From NCBI GenBank assembly GCA_002354635.1, contig DELZ01000001.1, forward strand, positions 1-64,000: a stretch of 64,000 nt of DNA. The letters run 5' to 3'. The translations under genes and the position numbers were made by a program. Source of the DNA: Sphingomonadales bacterium UBA2683. GTDB lineage: Bacteria; Pseudomonadota; Alphaproteobacteria; Sphingomonadales; Sphingomonadaceae. Numbering within the stretch: position 1 is the stretch's first letter; each line of letters starts with the position of its first letter. The notes under the pieces are model-generated. The model made no database searches and was not told the origin of the DNA. It saw only the letters and a program-made list of their open reading frames with translations. Shown piece by piece: positions 43,653 through 53,088 of this stretch.

Positions 43653-44524
43653 AAAACAATTTTACCCATAGGTTCCCACTGCCCTTGGCGCTCGGCGGCT
43701 TGGCCGTGCTTGTCCTTGCAATCATTTTTTTTATAGATGCGGCCATCAGTCCGGCATTTGCGCAAGGCGCTGCATCCAAGCCAATAAACCCAGCAACCTA
43801 TGCGCCGCGAGCGAGTGCGGACGAACTTTACTGCGAGAAACGCAAACTGGGATACTGGTTCTATTGCAGCAAACCAAAGCCGCCTGAAACGGAATCGCTG
43901 CCGACAAAACCGCAGGCAAGCGCAAGCCAGCAACTCGATGCGGTCACAAAAGAACTGCGCGAGCTCAAAGCCAAAGCAATCCTCCAACCGACCCGCGAAA
44001 ATGTTATCGCTTACATACGCTTCCAGCGCGAACAGCTTGACCGCGCGTCATTATTTTCAGACGTTTGGCAGCGCGCGATCTGGCAGCAACCGGATCTGGA
44101 TTATACACTCGAGCGCCCGGTTTCGACGCTCGCGAAAAGGCAGTGGCAGGATGCGCGCAGTGCATCGCGTGATACGGCGATGGCCAACCTCGGAAAGCGC
44201 TACGGTTTGTTTTACTTTTTTGCGCAGAGCTGCGGGGCCTGCGAGGTCATGTCGCCAATCGTAAAATCGGTTTCCACCCGCTGGAAACTGACGATCCGCG
44301 CGATCTCGACCGATGGCGGACCATCGCGGCATTTCCAGAATTACACGGTCGAGACGGGGCAACGCGCGCGGATGGGATTGAAGCCCAAAATCACCCCTGC
44401 CCTGGTGCTCTGGGACAGCGCGCAAAGCCGTGCCATTCCCATCGGTTACGGCATTTTTTCTGCCGATGAACTGCAGGAGCGGATTTACCTACTCACCTCA
44501 AAGGATGCCGGACATGATTATTAA
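43649..44524 (+). CDS. traF: TraF-like thioredoxin-fold conjugation protein
   Basis: The 291-aa periplasmic protein has one N-terminal hydrophobic segment (LALGGLAVLVLAIIFFI). The C-terminal thioredoxin fold carries an active CGAC motif at about 194-197 (FFAQSCGACEVMSPIVKSV). In classical F TraF the motif is lost, while TrbB supplies redox activity. Here TraF keeps it, alongside a separate DsbC-like protein. It overlaps traN (4 bp) and traH (11 bp). Confidence 0.9.
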   Translation: MKNNFTHRFPLPLALGGLAVLVLAIIFFIDAAISPAFAQGAASKPINPATYAPRASADELYCEKRKLGYWFYCSKPKPPETESLPTKPQASASQQLDAVTKELRELKAKAILQPTRENVIAYIRFQREQLDRASLFSDVWQRAIWQQPDLDYTLERPVSTLAKRQWQDARSASRDTAMANLGKRYGLFYFFAQSCGACEVMSPIVKSVSTRWKLTIRAISTDGGPSRHFQNYTVETGQRARMGLKPKITPALVLWDSAQSRAIPIGYGIFSADELQERIYLLTSKDAGHDY

Positions 44525-45944
44525 AAAGACCATTGCTGCGCTCGCAGCTGCAAGTCTGATCGGTACACCTGTTTCCGCCAATGTCGGAGACAGCATGGAC
44601 CGGTTCATGGATGATATGGGCGGCGCTGCCAATGTCACGGGTCCAACCGCATTCGAAGGCCAGTCGGCGGGCTATTATAGCCTCGGCAATGTCTGGACCC
44701 GCTTTCCCCAGAAGACGACCAATATTGCTAACTTGCAGCTGCCTTCCGCCAAAGCGGGCTGCGGCGGGATTGATATTTTCGCTGGGTCCTTTTCCTTCAT
44801 TAACGCAAGCGAAATTGTCGCGATGCTCAAAGCGGTGGCGAACAACGCGGTCGGCTTTGCCTTCAGCCTCGCGATCGACACCGTGTGTCCCGAATGCTCG
44901 AAGATCATGCAGGAGTTTTCGCAAAAAGCGCAGCTCATGAACAATCTCAACATCAACAGCTGCGAAATGGCGCAGGGCTTGGTGGGCGGTATCTGGCCCA
45001 AGAGTGATCTAGCTGACAAGGCAATCTGCGAGGCGATTGGCAACTCAGAGGGCGTTTTTACTGATTATGCTGCCGCCAAACATGGCTGCGGTACCAAAGG
45101 CCAGCGCGATTCCACAAATGCCGGCGCTGGCAGTGATTATGCCGACGTTCACCCAGGCGTCGCGCGCAACTACACATGGCATATCCTCAAAAAATCCGCC
45201 TTCTTCAATCCTGGCGGCAGCTTTGACCGTGAACTTGCCGAATATGCGATGACGCTCATTGGTACGATTATATACGTACCGCCCAAAGACGCCTCGCCGG
45301 GAAAATTTGTACCGTTCGCGGGCGATGCATCTTCCACGTTGGTAACTGCATTGCTGGACGGCACATCAGGTCAGACCATCAAGGTCTTTGATTGCGACGA
45401 ACCCGATCAATGCCTTGATCCAACTTTTCGCAATATGAGCCTTGCTAGCTCTAAAGCCATTCGCCCGCGCGTGGCCGCGCTGATCACGAGCATGGTCGAA
45501 GCTATTCGCGCCGACACGGCGATCGGCACTGCCGAAAAAGAATTGCTGCAGGTGGCATCGGTGCCGCTCTATAAAATTCTTACCGTACAAGCCGCCTATG
45601 GTCGCGGCATGCCTACCGATGACCGCGAGACGCTTGCCGAGATCGCCTCGGTCGATCTGCTTTTTGCTGTGCTCGAACGGATTGTTGGTGAAGCGGGTCG
45701 ATCCATGTCCACCTTCATCGGCGCGGACGAGGCCAAGCTCGCCATGTGGCAGGGTCAAATGAGTGAAGTGCGCCGCGCATTGGCCGATAGACAAGCAAAT
45801 AGTCAGACCAAGGTCAGCGCTATCATGCAGATTATCGAGAAAACTGCGATGATCGAGAATATGCTCTCCGCTTCCATGTCGCCGTCCATGGCAGCAGCCC
45901 TTGATTGGTCGCGCGCGGTTCAAAACCGCTCGCTGACACCTTGA
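44514..45944 (+). CDS. traH: TraH-like pilus assembly protein
   Basis: The 476-aa periplasmic protein has signal peptide ASLIGTPVSA. It begins DSMDRFMDDMGGAANVTGPTAFEGQSAGYYSLGNVWTRFPQKTTNIANLQLPSAKAGCGGIDIFAGSFSFINASEIVAMLKAV, the TraH signature. The C-terminal third contains coiled-coil helices. The start is placed at 44514 because the signal peptide begins there; upstream frame residues overlap traF and lack homology. Confidence 0.94.
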   Translation: MIIKKTIAALAAASLIGTPVSANVGDSMDRFMDDMGGAANVTGPTAFEGQSAGYYSLGNVWTRFPQKTTNIANLQLPSAKAGCGGIDIFAGSFSFINASEIVAMLKAVANNAVGFAFSLAIDTVCPECSKIMQEFSQKAQLMNNLNINSCEMAQGLVGGIWPKSDLADKAICEAIGNSEGVFTDYAAAKHGCGTKGQRDSTNAGAGSDYADVHPGVARNYTWHILKKSAFFNPGGSFDRELAEYAMTLIGTIIYVPPKDASPGKFVPFAGDASSTLVTALLDGTSGQTIKVFDCDEPDQCLDPTFRNMSLASSKAIRPRVAALITSMVEAIRADTAIGTAEKELLQVASVPLYKILTVQAAYGRGMPTDDRETLAEIASVDLLFAVLERIVGEAGRSMSTFIGADEAKLAMWQGQMSEVRRALADRQANSQTKVSAIMQIIEKTAMIENMLSASMSPSMAAALDWSRAVQNRSLTP

Positions 45945-45959
45945 GTTGGGCATAAACAG

Positions 45960-48662
45960 ATGGTCGAGATATTCACAATTGGCGGCGGCGAATATATCGT
46001 CAATGTCCTCAATGCCGTTGCGGCGTGGACCGGCGCGGGGGGCTATAAAAGCCTGATCCAGGTCGCCATGGTCATGGGGCTTGCGCTGTCGGTGATTGTC
46101 GTAGCGTTCAATCAGGATTGGCGCGCTTGGCTCCATTGGTTTTTAGGCGCAACGCTTATCTATATGTGCCTGATGGTGCCGCGCCTCGATGTCCATATCA
46201 CTGACCGCATCAATCCATCACTGGCTCCAGCCGAAGTAGCTAATGTGCCTTTGGGCCTTGCTCTTATGGCAAGCTTCACCAGTCAGGTTGGCGACTATCT
46301 GGTGCGCTCCTCCGAGACAGTGTTCGGGCTTCCCACCGATCTCGATTATTCCAAGAACGGCATGATCTATGGCTCGCGGCTATTTGATGCGACGCGCAGT
46401 TTGCGCATTTCTGATCCTGAATTTGCCGCCAATCTCGACGAGCATTTTCGACAGTGCGTCTTCTATGATCTACTGCTCGGCCGCTATTCAATGAAAGAAC
46501 TGTCGGCAAGTGATGATATCTGGGCGGTGATTGCGCCGGGAAGCGCAGCACGCGCGCAAAAGTTCCTGACCCGCAATCCCGATGACAGCGTCAGCGCCAA
46601 TATCATAACTTGCCGGGCGGCTTACAATGATCTGAATTCCCAGTGGGCGGGTATGATCGATGAGATGGGGACAATCTTTGGCCGCCAGCTATATCCCAAA
46701 CAAACCGCTGCGCTCGCCAAAGCCAAGCTGTTTGCTGATTTACCCATTGCATATAGTTATTTGAGCGGGGTTTCCAAAAACGCCAGCGAGATCTTCCGGC
46801 AAGTGCTGACCATCAACGCGATGAAACAGGCGATGCACGGAATGGCGGGCTCCAGCGGCACATCGAGCGTCGATGTTTTTGCCCAGACCCGCGCTGACAT
46901 CCAGACTGAGCGCACATATTCATCGATTGCTCAAAATGCGATGAAATGGGTACCCATTCTCAACATCGTGCTGACGGTCGTATTCTATGCTTTGTTTCCG
47001 GTGCTGTTCCCATTGTTCCTCATGCCAAAAACCGGACCAACGGCACTGAGGGGCTATATTACAGGCTTCTTCTATCTTGCTGCCTGGGGGCCATTGTTTG
47101 TTATATTGCACATGATCCTGATGTTCAAAGGTGCATCTGATGTTGGCGGGGCCGCCGGCGGAGCAGGTCTTAGTCTGGCAAACTTCTCCGGCATGGTTGA
47201 TGTGAATAATGATATCGGTATTCTTGCTGGATATCTTGTTGCCTCAATCCCCTTTCTTGCTGGCGGGATCGCAAGAGGTGCGCTCGCAATTTCTGGCCAA
47301 GCCACTTCCTATCTCAATCCATCACAAAATGCGGCAGAGGAAGCGGCACGCGAAGCCAGCACTGGCAATGTGTCGCTTGGCAACAGCAATATTGAAAATT
47401 CGAGCGTGTTCTCGAAGCAATTCGCCCAAGGGTCTATTGCGCCGAATATTTCTTATGGTTCGGCGCAAACACGCGGGTTCAGTGATAGCGGGACGCAAAC
47501 CACGAGCTTCCCCGAAAATTCGTTCGATTCTGTTCCAAATTCTTCTTATCCGTTCACGCCGACTTTGGGACAGGATTTTACGTCCAGGCTGTCGACGCTG
47601 GCTTCCAACAGCCGATCACAAAGCGACACATTTTCCAATCTTGCCCAGCAATCAACCAGTTCGGCGGTCACGCGGTTTAACGAACTCAGAAACACTTATA
47701 GCCAGGGGAGTTCCTCTGAAACTGCGGTCGGTACGAACGAGAGCAACAGCGTCAACAAGGCGTTCAGCGAAGTGGATTCTGCATCAAGAAACTTGCAACG
47801 GCAATATGGACTGTCACGCAGGGCAGCCGACGATATCACTGTGTCCTGGTTCCTGAATGGCGATGGAGCTCTGGGCGTTAAAGGCGAAAAGGGAGCTGGA
47901 AGTGCTTCTCTAGGTATCAAGGGCGGACGCAACCAAAGCTGGACAGATAGCGACATTGGAATTGCTTCGGAAGATCGCAACCGGATTATGGGCAGTCTAA
48001 ACCAGATTTCTGACAGTCGGAACTGGTCCAATACCCGTGATGGATTTGTTCGAAGTGTCAGTTCCAGCAGCAGCTCAGCGATATCCAGCAGCGCATCTGG
48101 TCTCACAACATCGCTTACGGAAGCGCAAAGCTATACAGTCGAAGCCAGACGCGCAGAAGAACTCGCCAACCGACTGGAAGATCAGGCTACATGGTATGAG
48201 AGCAACAGCGCCACCGGTTCGCTCAACCTGAGTCAGGCTTACCGGGAATGGGGGATGGCCGAGATGGAGAGTAATCGCGATTATTACGGCAATGCACGGT
48301 TTGATGATATTGATTTCCAGCTCAGCGCTGAAGGTCAGGAACTGCAAACACGCTTTGTCGCAGGCTATGCGGACAGGTTGCATGACGATATTGAAGACAA
48401 GCTGACCTTGCCGGAGTTTTCTCCGGTTCAACGACCAAATATCGGAAGTGCCTCGGATGTACGCGGAAGCGTCTCAACGGACGGCGGAGGTTCAGGATCG
48501 GTCGGTGCAGCGCCGGGTGTCGGCGCAATCCGGGATGAAGTAGCCGGCGCTCAATCACGCGGGAAGAAGCGGATAGGCACCGTCGAAAACGCCATGAAAC
48601 GGAAAACCAGAAATGCGCGTGGTGCGAGCGAGAAGGCGGCAGACGATATCAAGGAATGGTAG
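45960..48662 (+). CDS. traG: TraG-like mating-pair stabilisation protein
   Basis: The 900-aa inner-membrane protein starts MVEIFTIGGGEYIVNVLNAVAAWTGAGGYKSLIQVA, the typical TraG N-terminus. Membrane segments occur at about 25-75 and 320-470 (FYALFPVLFPLFLMPKTGPTALRGYITGFFYLAAWGPLFVILHMILMF). The long C-terminal periplasmic tail is Ser/Asn/Gln-rich. In F plasmids the N-terminal part serves pilus assembly, and the C-terminal part serves mating-pair stabilisation and entry exclusion. It is the last gene of the operon. Confidence 0.93.
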   Translation: MVEIFTIGGGEYIVNVLNAVAAWTGAGGYKSLIQVAMVMGLALSVIVVAFNQDWRAWLHWFLGATLIYMCLMVPRLDVHITDRINPSLAPAEVANVPLGLALMASFTSQVGDYLVRSSETVFGLPTDLDYSKNGMIYGSRLFDATRSLRISDPEFAANLDEHFRQCVFYDLLLGRYSMKELSASDDIWAVIAPGSAARAQKFLTRNPDDSVSANIITCRAAYNDLNSQWAGMIDEMGTIFGRQLYPKQTAALAKAKLFADLPIAYSYLSGVSKNASEIFRQVLTINAMKQAMHGMAGSSGTSSVDVFAQTRADIQTERTYSSIAQNAMKWVPILNIVLTVVFYALFPVLFPLFLMPKTGPTALRGYITGFFYLAAWGPLFVILHMILMFKGASDVGGAAGGAGLSLANFSGMVDVNNDIGILAGYLVASIPFLAGGIARGALAISGQATSYLNPSQNAAEEAAREASTGNVSLGNSNIENSSVFSKQFAQGSIAPNISYGSAQTRGFSDSGTQTTSFPENSFDSVPNSSYPFTPTLGQDFTSRLSTLASNSRSQSDTFSNLAQQSTSSAVTRFNELRNTYSQGSSSETAVGTNESNSVNKAFSEVDSASRNLQRQYGLSRRAADDITVSWFLNGDGALGVKGEKGAGSASLGIKGGRNQSWTDSDIGIASEDRNRIMGSLNQISDSRNWSNTRDGFVRSVSSSSSSAISSSASGLTTSLTEAQSYTVEARRAEELANRLEDQATWYESNSATGSLNLSQAYREWGMAEMESNRDYYGNARFDDIDFQLSAEGQELQTRFVAGYADRLHDDIEDKLTLPEFSPVQRPNIGSASDVRGSVSTDGGGSGSVGAAPGVGAIRDEVAGAQSRGKKRIGTVENAMKRKTRNARGASEKAADDIKEW

Positions 48663-48666
48663 GTGA

Positions 48667-48882
48667 TTAGACTGATATCCAGCCTTCATAGATTGTTACA
48701 AAAATCGCAAAAGCGAACAGTCCGAGAAAAATCGTAACTAGCTTTAATCGTCCCCAAGGGTCTGCCCAAGTTTTTTTCCACGTATAGGCCGTCAAACGAT
48801 TTTCGTGCAGCGCCTTGTCAATCTCCGACAAGCCGGGCCAGTTTTGTTGGTCATCAGATTGCCTGTTTTTATCCTCGCTCAT
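48667..48882 (-). CDS. Small single-span membrane protein, unknown
   Basis: The 71-aa protein starts MSEDKNRQSDDQQNWPGLSEIDKALHENRLTAYTWKKTWADPWGRLK and ends with one membrane helix (LVTIFLGLFAFAIFVTIYEGWI). GGAGACAAAAA precedes the ATG at 48882. It is convergent with traG, 4 bp apart. The family is not recognised. Small membrane proteins next to traG often serve in entry exclusion, which is a guess from position. Confidence 0.65.
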   Translation of the reverse strand: MSEDKNRQSDDQQNWPGLSEIDKALHENRLTAYTWKKTWADPWGRLKLVTIFLGLFAFAIFVTIYEGWISV

Positions 48883-49352
48883 TTTTTGTCTCCAAATTCT
48901 TGATTCACCTGGAACCAAGCCCCCTCTTCTCTTTGACGATAGCGGAAACGTCACTCGTCGTCATTTTGAAAATAACTGGTCAAAATCGGCCAATCCAATG
49001 TTCCAACTTGAGTTTGCAGCCAATGCGGTCATTATCTCCGTTCATGAAGTTAAGATATCTACGGATGAAACATGGGTTTAATAGGGCTGCTATTCCAAAG
49101 AGTAGTCATTCTCGATGCAGCCAGTTCATTCCAATGCACTCCTGTGTGGTTCTACGTGGGTAATGATCCGATCTAGTTGAAAGCAGTCATTCGAAAAATT
49201 GTTTCAATATGACCCCGAATGGGCCGAGGGACGACGGTCGGCTTCGGGGATTATGGGCAGAAAAAGCAGGCTCCTCAATCGGGGCAATCGAAATGGCCGC
49301 TTCCGCCCCAGTTTGCGATGTTCCAAGACCAAATTCGATCACCGCAGAGCAG
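48883..49352. other. Junction between the tra operon and the nitrate operon
   Basis: No complete gene is seen in 470 bp. From 49219 a plus-strand frame (MGRGTTVGFGDYGQKKQAPQSGQSKWPLPPQF…) has coding-like codons. It runs antisense into the cobA end and is not recognised, so it may be a 5' remnant of a lost gene. No terminator or attachment site was identified. Confidence 0.45.
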
Positions 49353-50156
49353 TCAATGGCAGAACGACGCTCGTTTCCGTGGCGGTAGTGTAAACGAGAG
49401 ACTTGAATCGCTCGTCACACGGCGCTGGCGAACTGCTTCGCCAATCAGCATCAGCGCGGGGCCCTCTCCCAAGGCAGATTTTGCCGATAGCGCCAACAGA
49501 TCAAGGCGCGTGCTAAATTGGCGTTCTTCGGGCAGGCTGGCGTTTTCTATCAGAAGCACAGGGGTGTCTGCGGACAGGCCAGCTTCGATGAGCTGGCGTG
49601 AAATGGTCGCCGCTGCCGCGTTGCCCATATAGATCGCGAGTGTTGCCTTGGGATCTGCGAGTGCCTTCCAATCGAGATCGAGCTCTTCGCCCGCTTTTGC
49701 GTGAGCGGTTACAAATACCAGCTTGCGGGCAAGACCGCGCAAGGTGAGCGATATTCCGGCGCTTGCAGCGGCTGCTGACGCGGCCGTTATGCCTGGGCAA
49801 ATATGACAGGCTATTCCATGTTCGGCCAGCGCATCCATTTCCTCTGCTGCACGGCCAAATATCCCCACATCGCCGCCTTTCAGCCGAACCACTCTTTCCC
49901 CCGCCAATGCGGCCTCAACCAGCATGTCGTTAATGCTGCACTGGTCTTTGGAATGGCGGCCAGATCGTTTGCCAACAGGAACAAGCCTTGCCGAGCGCGG
50001 TGCAAGCTCGAGAACGCCTTTGCCAACAAGTGCGTCGTAAAAGATGATGCTGGCGGCGCGGATCAGCTTTTCAGCTTTGCGGGTCAGCAGGTCTGGATCG
50101 CCTGGTCCGGCGCCAACCAGCCATATACTTCCGGGCGGGATGACAGTTTCGCTCAT
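49353..50156 (-). CDS. cobA: Uroporphyrinogen-III C-methyltransferase
   Basis: The 267-aa SAM-dependent enzyme makes precorrin-2 for siroheme, the cofactor of nitrite reductase. It has the family blocks VGAGPGDPDLLTRKA, VGKRSGRH, RVVRLKGGDVGIFGRAAEE and ICPGITAASAAAASAGISLTLRG, and MGNAAAATISRQLI. Its place at the end of the nasA operon is common. The last 20 or so residues (RRVTSDSSLSFTLPPRKRASFCH) do not look conserved, so the native end may have been replaced at the island junction. Confidence 0.94.
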   Translation of the reverse strand: MSETVIPPGSIWLVGAGPGDPDLLTRKAEKLIRAASIIFYDALVGKGVLELAPRSARLVPVGKRSGRHSKDQCSINDMLVEAALAGERVVRLKGGDVGIFGRAAEEMDALAEHGIACHICPGITAASAAAASAGISLTLRGLARKLVFVTAHAKAGEELDLDWKALADPKATLAIYMGNAAAATISRQLIEAGLSADTPVLLIENASLPEERQFSTRLDLLALSAKSALGEGPALMLIGEAVRQRRVTSDSSLSFTLPPRKRASFCH

Positions 50157-52747
50157 TCGGCGGCCTCCAATCTTGATTCCCGTGATTCAGCCAGCAATTT
50201 GCCAAGCGCGGGCCGGCAACTGCCGCAATTTTTTCCGGCATTTAACGCCGTGCCGATATCTTCCAGACTGGCGAGCGATTGCCCTGCAATCGCGCAGACA
50301 ATCTGCTTGACGCCGACGTTGAAGCAAACGCACAGGATCGCACCCTTGTCGGGTCCGGCGACTTTCGGGCGTCCAGCGAGCAATGACGGTGCATCTGCCT
50401 GTTCCTGACTGACCAGCTGTCCCGCGATCCAGTCCCGCGACGGAAGCTGACCGTTGCGGGTTACGAAAAGTGCTGCCACCAGCTTGCCTTCACCATCGCG
50501 CACGGCAATCCGGCGCATCCCGCGTTTCATGTCTACGGCCTCAACGCGGTCGCCAACGGGCAAAAGAAGGTCCATGTCAATATTGCCTTTGCCCGACATT
50601 TCGGTGAGCCAGCCGCCGGCAATTCGCACGCTGGTCCAATAGAGCAAGGCCGGCAATGCTGGCCGTTTGCTGCTGACCAGAAAGGCCCGCCATTCCTCTT
50701 CAACAGCTGCGATATTGCAGGGATTGTTCTTAAATGCAGGTTGCCCCGAGATCGGATCGACCAATTGGTCGGGCAGCCGGTTGGCACGGCCACCATTGCT
50801 CATCTGATCGGTCCAGTGCATCGGGACAAATATCTCGCCTTTGCGCTGTGCCTCGGTAATCTCGACGCGAAAAATGCTGCTGGTTTGCGGAGTCGTGATC
50901 CGCGCCAGACGGCCGTCGTCGATACCGCGCTCCTTGGCATCGTGCGGATGAATTTCGACCCGCGCTTCGCGGCGGTGCTGTGACAATCGCGGACTGAGAC
51001 CCGTGCGGGTCATCGTGTGCCATTGATCGCGATAGCGTCCGGTGTTGAGACGCAGCGGGAATCGGGGATCAGCCAGAGCAGAAGCGGGCGGAACAACGGC
51101 AACCAGCCGAGCCTTCCCATCGGCAGTGGTGAACCTGCTATCCGCAAATGGCGACGTACCGCCCCAGACTTTCGGTGCCCATTCGTCATATTCGATATCA
51201 CCGGTGCCGGCCCATTCGGATATATCGAGTTTGCGCCGGCCGTCATTGCGAAATCCCGTTTGCGCGGCATATTCACGGAAGACAGCGGCCGGGCCGTCGA
51301 ACGCGAATGCATCGCCAAATCCCATGCGACGGGCGACATCCTGCACTATCCACCAATCGGCCTTTGCCTCTCCCGGCGGCGCAAATAACGGTCGCTGGCG
51401 GCTGATAACCCGCTCGCTATTGGTGACGGTTCCGTCTTTCTCGCCCCAGGCCAGTGCCGGCAGTTTTACATCGGCACAGGCGGTTGTGTCGGTTTCGGCG
51501 ATCACATCCGACACCACAACGAATTCGCAACGCTTCAATGCCTCGCGGACATAATCTGCATCGGGCATTGAGACCGCAGGATTGGTGGCCATGACCCAGA
51601 TTGCCTTGATCCGCCCTTCGTGCACATCGCGGAACATGTCGACCGCCTTGCGGCCCGGTTTCCGTGCGATGGTCGGACTTTTCCAATATGCTTGCGCAGC
51701 CTCACATTCGGCATCGGAAAATCCCATGTGGACCGCCAGCATCGAGGCAAGCCCGCCGACCTCGCGCCCGCCCATAGCATTGGGCTGCCCGGTTATCGAA
51801 AATGGCCCCATGCCCGGCTTGCCGATCCGGCCCGTCGCAAGGTGCAGATTGATGATGGCATTGCCTTTGTCGGTGCCGCCGACGGACTGATTCGCGCCCT
51901 GACTGAACAGCGTAACCATTTTCGGATGTGCCGCAACAAGATCGGCCAGCCCCTCCAGCAACAGCGGGTTGACGCCAGCCAATTCCGCGTCACCGCAGAT
52001 ATTGTCCCAGAATTGGTCCGGCGCGTTGACATGGTCGCGCAGAAAATCCTCGTCGAGCGCGCCCCGACTCTTCATTTCCTTCAGAAGAGCGTTGAAAAGC
52101 GCGACATCGCCATCTGGCCGTATCGCTAAATGAAGATCGGCACATTCGGCTGTTTCGGTGCGGCGCGGGTCGATCACGACCAGTTTCGTGCCATGTTCCG
52201 CGCGCGCTTTTTCGATCCTTTGCCAGACAACCGGATGACACCAAGCCGTGTTCGACCCGACCAGCAGGATAAGATCGGCTGCATCTAGATCGTTGTAGCT
52301 GCAGGGCACGACATCCTCGCCAAAGGCACGAACATGGGCGCCAACCGCGCTGGCCATGCACAGCCGGCTGTTGGTGTCGATATTGCCGCTGCCGATAAAG
52401 CCTTTCATCAGCTTGTTGGCGACATAATAGTCCTCGGTAAGCAACTGTCCGGAGACATAGAATGCGACGCTATCGGGGCCATATTCGCGCACCGTCTCAA
52501 CAAATCGCGTTGCGACCAGATCGAGTGCTTCGTCCCACTTGACCCGTTCGCCATTAATTTCAGGATGGAGCAAACGGCCGTCGAGACCGGCCGTTTCGCC
52601 AAGATGCGTCCCCTTGGAACATAGCCGTCCAAAATTTGCCGGATGTTGGTTATCACCGTTGATATTCACCTGGCGATCACCGGTGACGTCGGCCTTTATC
52701 CCGCATCCGACCCCGCAATAGGGGCAAGTGGTGCGAACCGTCTTCAC
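50153..52747 (-). CDS. nasA: Assimilatory nitrate reductase, catalytic subunit
   Basis: The 864-aa cytoplasmic molybdopterin enzyme reduces nitrate to nitrite. An N-terminal [4Fe-4S] motif has Cys8, Cys11, Cys15 and Cys43 (TTCPYCGVGCGI…GRLCSKG). Mo-bis-MGD domains follow (SRLCMASAVGAHVRAFGEDVVPCSYNDL, ANQSVGGTDKGNAI). The C-terminus carries a BFD-type [2Fe-2S] domain (CVCFNVG…KNCGSCRP), as in NasA proteins fed by a ferredoxin or flavodoxin partner. The GTG at 52747 is used, overlapping the nirD stop (GTGTGA). It overlaps cobA by 4 bp. Confidence 0.96.
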   Translation of the reverse strand: MKTVRTTCPYCGVGCGIKADVTGDRQVNINGDNQHPANFGRLCSKGTHLGETAGLDGRLLHPEINGERVKWDEALDLVATRFVETVREYGPDSVAFYVSGQLLTEDYYVANKLMKGFIGSGNIDTNSRLCMASAVGAHVRAFGEDVVPCSYNDLDAADLILLVGSNTAWCHPVVWQRIEKARAEHGTKLVVIDPRRTETAECADLHLAIRPDGDVALFNALLKEMKSRGALDEDFLRDHVNAPDQFWDNICGDAELAGVNPLLLEGLADLVAAHPKMVTLFSQGANQSVGGTDKGNAIINLHLATGRIGKPGMGPFSITGQPNAMGGREVGGLASMLAVHMGFSDAECEAAQAYWKSPTIARKPGRKAVDMFRDVHEGRIKAIWVMATNPAVSMPDADYVREALKRCEFVVVSDVIAETDTTACADVKLPALAWGEKDGTVTNSERVISRQRPLFAPPGEAKADWWIVQDVARRMGFGDAFAFDGPAAVFREYAAQTGFRNDGRRKLDISEWAGTGDIEYDEWAPKVWGGTSPFADSRFTTADGKARLVAVVPPASALADPRFPLRLNTGRYRDQWHTMTRTGLSPRLSQHRREARVEIHPHDAKERGIDDGRLARITTPQTSSIFRVEITEAQRKGEIFVPMHWTDQMSNGGRANRLPDQLVDPISGQPAFKNNPCNIAAVEEEWRAFLVSSKRPALPALLYWTSVRIAGGWLTEMSGKGNIDMDLLLPVGDRVEAVDMKRGMRRIAVRDGEGKLVAALFVTRNGQLPSRDWIAGQLVSQEQADAPSLLAGRPKVAGPDKGAILCVCFNVGVKQIVCAIAGQSLASLEDIGTALNAGKNCGSCRPALGKLLAESRESRLEAAE

Positions 52748-53088
52748 ACCGCTCCCGCCAAAGCTGCAGCTCTGTCGATATAGATGCGCCCGGCATCGAT
52801 TTTGACGGGAATGACAGGAACACAGCCTTTGTCTTCGCCCAACGCCTTGCCCGTGACCAAGGAAATGCGCCAGTTGTGGAGCGGGCAGGTAACGCTGGTA
52901 TCGTGCACGATCCCCTGGCTCAGTGGCCCGGCCTTGTGGGGGCACTTGTTGGCCAGCGCATGGATCGCGCCAGTCGAGGTCCGGAAAATCGCAATTTCCT
53001 GACCACCCCGTACCGGCAGCGTCCTGGCACCCAGCGCAGGCAGCTGCTCGACCGGACCGATATCAATCCATTTTGCGTCCGCCATCAT
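52744..53088 (-). CDS. nirD: Nitrite reductase small subunit (Rieske type)
   Basis: The 114-aa [2Fe-2S] protein partners NirB. The Rieske ligands are complete: Cys49, His51, Cys68, His71 (CPHKAGPL and CPLHNWRIS). Many NirD proteins lack these ligands, so this is the ferredoxin-like subtype. It starts on the nirB stop codon (ATGA overlap). Confidence 0.94.
   Translation of the reverse strand: MMADAKWIDIGPVEQLPALGARTLPVRGGQEIAIFRTSTGAIHALANKCPHKAGPLSQGIVHDTSVTCPLHNWRISLVTGKALGEDKGCVPVIPVKIDAGRIYIDRAAALAGAV

Noticed and set aside
45366..46136. 256-codon minus-strand frame across the traH-traG border
   Set aside because: Antisense to two well-supported genes and without recognisable motifs.
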